Assembly (NCBI GenBank): GCA_017304555.1
Contig: JAFKKS010000255.1
Span: 1-43,303 of the forward strand
DNA length: 43,303 bases
From: Hyphomicrobiales bacterium
GTDB taxonomy: Bacteria; Pseudomonadota; Alphaproteobacteria; Rhizobiales; Xanthobacteraceae
Direction of reading: 5' to 3'
Below, piece by piece: positions 41,531-43,303 of the stretch. How positions within the stretch are numbered: position 1 is the first letter of the stretch; every line of letters starts with the position of its first letter. The notes beneath the pieces are model-generated. The model was not told the origin of the DNA. It ran no database searches and saw only the letters and a list, made by a program, of their open reading frames with translations. A program made the translations under genes and the position numbers.

Positions 41531-43303
41531 TCACACGAAATCGAACTCGTGGTGCGCGACACTCCAGGTGGTCGGGACCTTGCCGAGATCGACGATCGAG
41601 GCAACCTGCGATCCGTTCATCAGCCATTCGACGGATTGGCCGCTGGTGTCGTTGTGCCAGAGGATGTCGTCCTTGCCGTCGCCGTTGTAATCGCCCGTGG
41701 TTTCTATCGTCCAACCGCTGCCTTGATTGCCGATGCTTTGCGCGTTCGTGGCCTGGGCGCCATTCATGAGCCAGATCGCCGCTTGCCCGGAGTCATTGCG
41801 CCAGAGGATGTCGGCGTTGCCGTCACCGTTGAAGTCGCCGGCGCTCTGGATGTGCCATGTCAGCCCGGCGCTGCCAGCCGTACCGGCAGTGACCTGGTTG
41901 CCATCCATCTGCCACAGCGCGACCTGGCCGTTGTCATTGCGCCAGAGGATGTCGTCCGTGCCATCGCCGTTGAAGTCGGCGAGCGCCTGGATGTGATAAG
42001 CGCTGCCAACACCGCCATAGTTGGTCGTTGAACTGACCTGACCCGTGTCGGTCATATTCCAAGCGACGACGGCTCCGGTCGTGCTGTTGCGCCAGACGAT
42101 ATCGCTGACGCCGTCGCCATTGACGTCCGCAGCGCCTTGGATTTTCCAGTCTGTGCCGACACCGCCGAGATTGATCGTGGACGTGACATCGTTGCCGTCC
42201 ATGGTCCAGATCAGCGCCTGGCCGCTGTCGTTACGCCAGAGGATGTCGGCCATGCCATCGGCGTTGAAGTCACCGGTATCCTCGATGTGCCAGGAGGTGG
42301 CAACTGTTCCCGGCTTCAACATGGATGTGGCGTGGCCCGTATTATCCAGTTGCCACAGGGCGACCGCCCCCGACGTGTTCCGCCACAGGATGTCGGCGAT
42401 GTGGTCGCCGCCGAAGTCGCCGTTCGTCGTCGCATCCGGGATGATCTGCACGGTGGTCGAGCCGGTCGCATCGAGCGGCCCGCCGGTGCCTTGACCGCCG
42501 CTGTTGCCGTCCGAGAACGTCCAGTCGATCTGCGCGGAGGCCGGCGGATGGCCGCCGTTGTTCCTGTAGGTGATGTCGTGCATCGCCTCGTTGACCCGCG
42601 CCTCCGTCGCGTTGGCGTTGAAGGTGATAACCAATTCGCCGTTGACGTTCGTCACCGTGCCGATGTCGGTGCCACCCAGCAGCGCATGCCCGCCGGTGAA
42701 AGCGAGATTGCCGCTCGCACCGAACATGTCGCTGGCGTCCGCGCCACCATGGCGCGCCAACGTCAGCGACGCACCATCGTAGGAACCGGCGATATGCAGC
42801 TCGGCGTCGTAGACCGCCACGTTGGCATCGAGGACGACCGGCGCGCCATGCTGCGTGAAGGTCGGTGCGCCGTCGAGGGTGTTATGGGGGTCGAAGGTCG
42901 TGTCGAGCGAGCCGTCGGCGTTGTAGCGCACCAGCGCGAAGTCATAGTTCGAGCCGTTGTAAGAGGTGCCGCCCAGCACGATCTTGCCGTCGGCCTGGAC
43001 GGTGACGCTGTAGCCTTGGTCGTCGCTGCCGCCGACCGGCGTGGTGACGATGCCGTCGCCGCCGCCGAAACTGGTGTCGAGCGAGCCGTCGGCATTGTAG
43101 CGCACCAGCGCGAAATCGGTGTTCGAACCGTTGAGGCTCTCGCCGCCCAGCAATATCTTGCCGTCCGCCTGGACGGTGACGCTGTAGCCGAACTCGTAGC
43201 TCACGCCGACCGGCGTGGTGACCTTGCCGTCGCCGCCGCCGAAACTGGTGTCGAGCGAGCCGTCGGCATTGTAGCGCACCAGCGCGAAATCGGTGTTCGA
43301 GCC
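41531..43303 (-). CDS. Large repeat protein with delta-60 and FG-GAP/VCBS repeats, 5' end beyond window
   Basis: The frame is open to the right edge, so the N-terminus is missing; 590 residues are visible. It begins with delta-60 type repeats of 58 residues (DFALVRYNADGSLDTSFGGG), followed by an adhesin-like domain (VVLDANVAVYDAELHIAGSY; LVITFNANATEARVNEAM), then about seven FG-GAP/VCBS repeats of 47-48 residues with calcium-type loops such as GDFNGDGNADILWRND. It ends HHEFDFV, an acidic-hydrophobic tail like type I secretion substrates. Likely a secreted or surface adhesin; no secretion genes are in the window. Confidence 0.85.
   Translation of the reverse strand, partial: GSNTDFALVRYNADGSLDTSFGGGDGKVTTPVGVSYEFGYSVTVQADGKILLGGESLNGSNTDFALVRYNADGSLDTSFGGGDGIVTTPVGGSDDQGYSVTVQADGKIVLGGTSYNGSNYDFALVRYNADGSLDTTFDPHNTLDGAPTFTQHGAPVVLDANVAVYDAELHIAGSYDGASLTLARHGGADASDMFGASGNLAFTGGHALLGGTDIGTVTNVNGELVITFNANATEARVNEAMHDITYRNNGGHPPASAQIDWTFSDGNSGGQGTGGPLDATGSTTVQIIPDATTNGDFGGDHIADILWRNTSGAVALWQLDNTGHATSMLKPGTVATSWHIEDTGDFNADGMADILWRNDSGQALIWTMDGNDVTSTINLGGVGTDWKIQGAADVNGDGVSDIVWRNSTTGAVVAWNMTDTGQVSSTTNYGGVGSAYHIQALADFNGDGTDDILWRNDNGQVALWQMDGNQVTAGTAGSAGLTWHIQSAGDFNGDGNADILWRNDSGQAAIWLMNGAQATNAQSIGNQGSGWTIETTGDYNGDGKDDILWHNDTSGQSVEWLMNGSQVASIVDLGKVPTTWSVAHHEFDFV
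41640..42420. repeat. Tandem FG-GAP/VCBS coding repeats, about 141-144 bp
   Basis: The phrase GCCAGAGGATGTC recurs near 41656, 41800, 41941 and 42235, with further diverged copies between, giving a period of 141-144 bases. These are in-frame protein repeats on the minus strand, well conserved at the DNA level. Confidence 0.8.
42901..43303. repeat. Tandem delta-60 coding repeats, 174-bp period
   Basis: The block starting TGTCGAGCGAGCCGTCGGC occurs at 42901, 43075 and 43249, exactly 174 bases (58 codons) apart, and the array runs off the window edge. The copies are nearly identical, suggesting recent expansion or gene conversion. Confidence 0.9.

Overview
The window looks like chromosomal DNA of a GC-rich alphaproteobacterium, most likely Hyphomicrobiales of the Bradyrhizobium/Xanthobacteraceae type. 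This is inferred from gene families and codon use, not from a marker gene. The left-edge trio (DUF6505 protein, biotin/lipoate-ligase-like protein, multi-cluster ferredoxin) and the 40-residue membrane protein at 4862 are types I associate with that order. I saw no rRNA, tRNA, CRISPR array, insertion sequence or prophage gene, and no intergenic stretch exceeds 300 bases.

Layout. (1) 1-3213: two minus-strand genes (DUF6505 protein cut by the window edge; ligase-like protein) divergent from a 672-residue ferredoxin with four [4Fe-4S] motifs. (2) 3322-4690: a WD40/cytochrome c fusion gene broken by an 82-bp tandem duplication, then a tiny membrane protein. (3) 5135-11059: a minus-strand operon of an enoyl-CoA hydratase-like protein, a CaiB/BaiF CoA-transferase and a TctC-TctB-TctA carboxylate transporter, with a divergent GntR/FCD regulator and candidate operators between them. 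(4) 11257-20168: an FAD dehydrogenase, an IclR regulator, an amine/amino-acid oxidase, an SDR and the two hydantoinase/oxoprolinase subunits. (5) 20222-25842: a Glu/Leu/Phe/Val-type dehydrogenase, a fused indolepyruvate ferredoxin oxidoreductase split into two overlapping frames, and a second SDR. (6) 26100-30065: a four-gene polyamine-type ABC importer. (7) 30093-37981: a dipeptide-type ABC importer (fused ATPase on the minus strand; binding protein and two permeases on the plus strand) interleaved with a branched-chain aminotransferase and a threonine-synthase-like PLP enzyme. (8) 38034-41480: an operon of ankyrin protein, nucleoside deaminase and MFS carrier, with a divergent LysR regulator. 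(9) 41531 to the right edge: the C-terminal part of a large repeat protein with delta-60 and FG-GAP/VCBS repeats.

Taken together, most of the window is a catabolic and uptake island. Three importers bring in carboxylates, polyamine-like compounds and peptides or amino acids. Aminotransferase and dehydrogenase genes can make 2-oxoacids, which the ferredoxin oxidoreductase would convert to acyl-CoA. CoA-transferase and hydratase-like genes handle other carboxylates. A 15-bp palindrome of the IclR-operator type lies before the oxidoreductase gene and again in the SDR/ABC divergent region, suggesting that segments 4 to 6 share a regulator.
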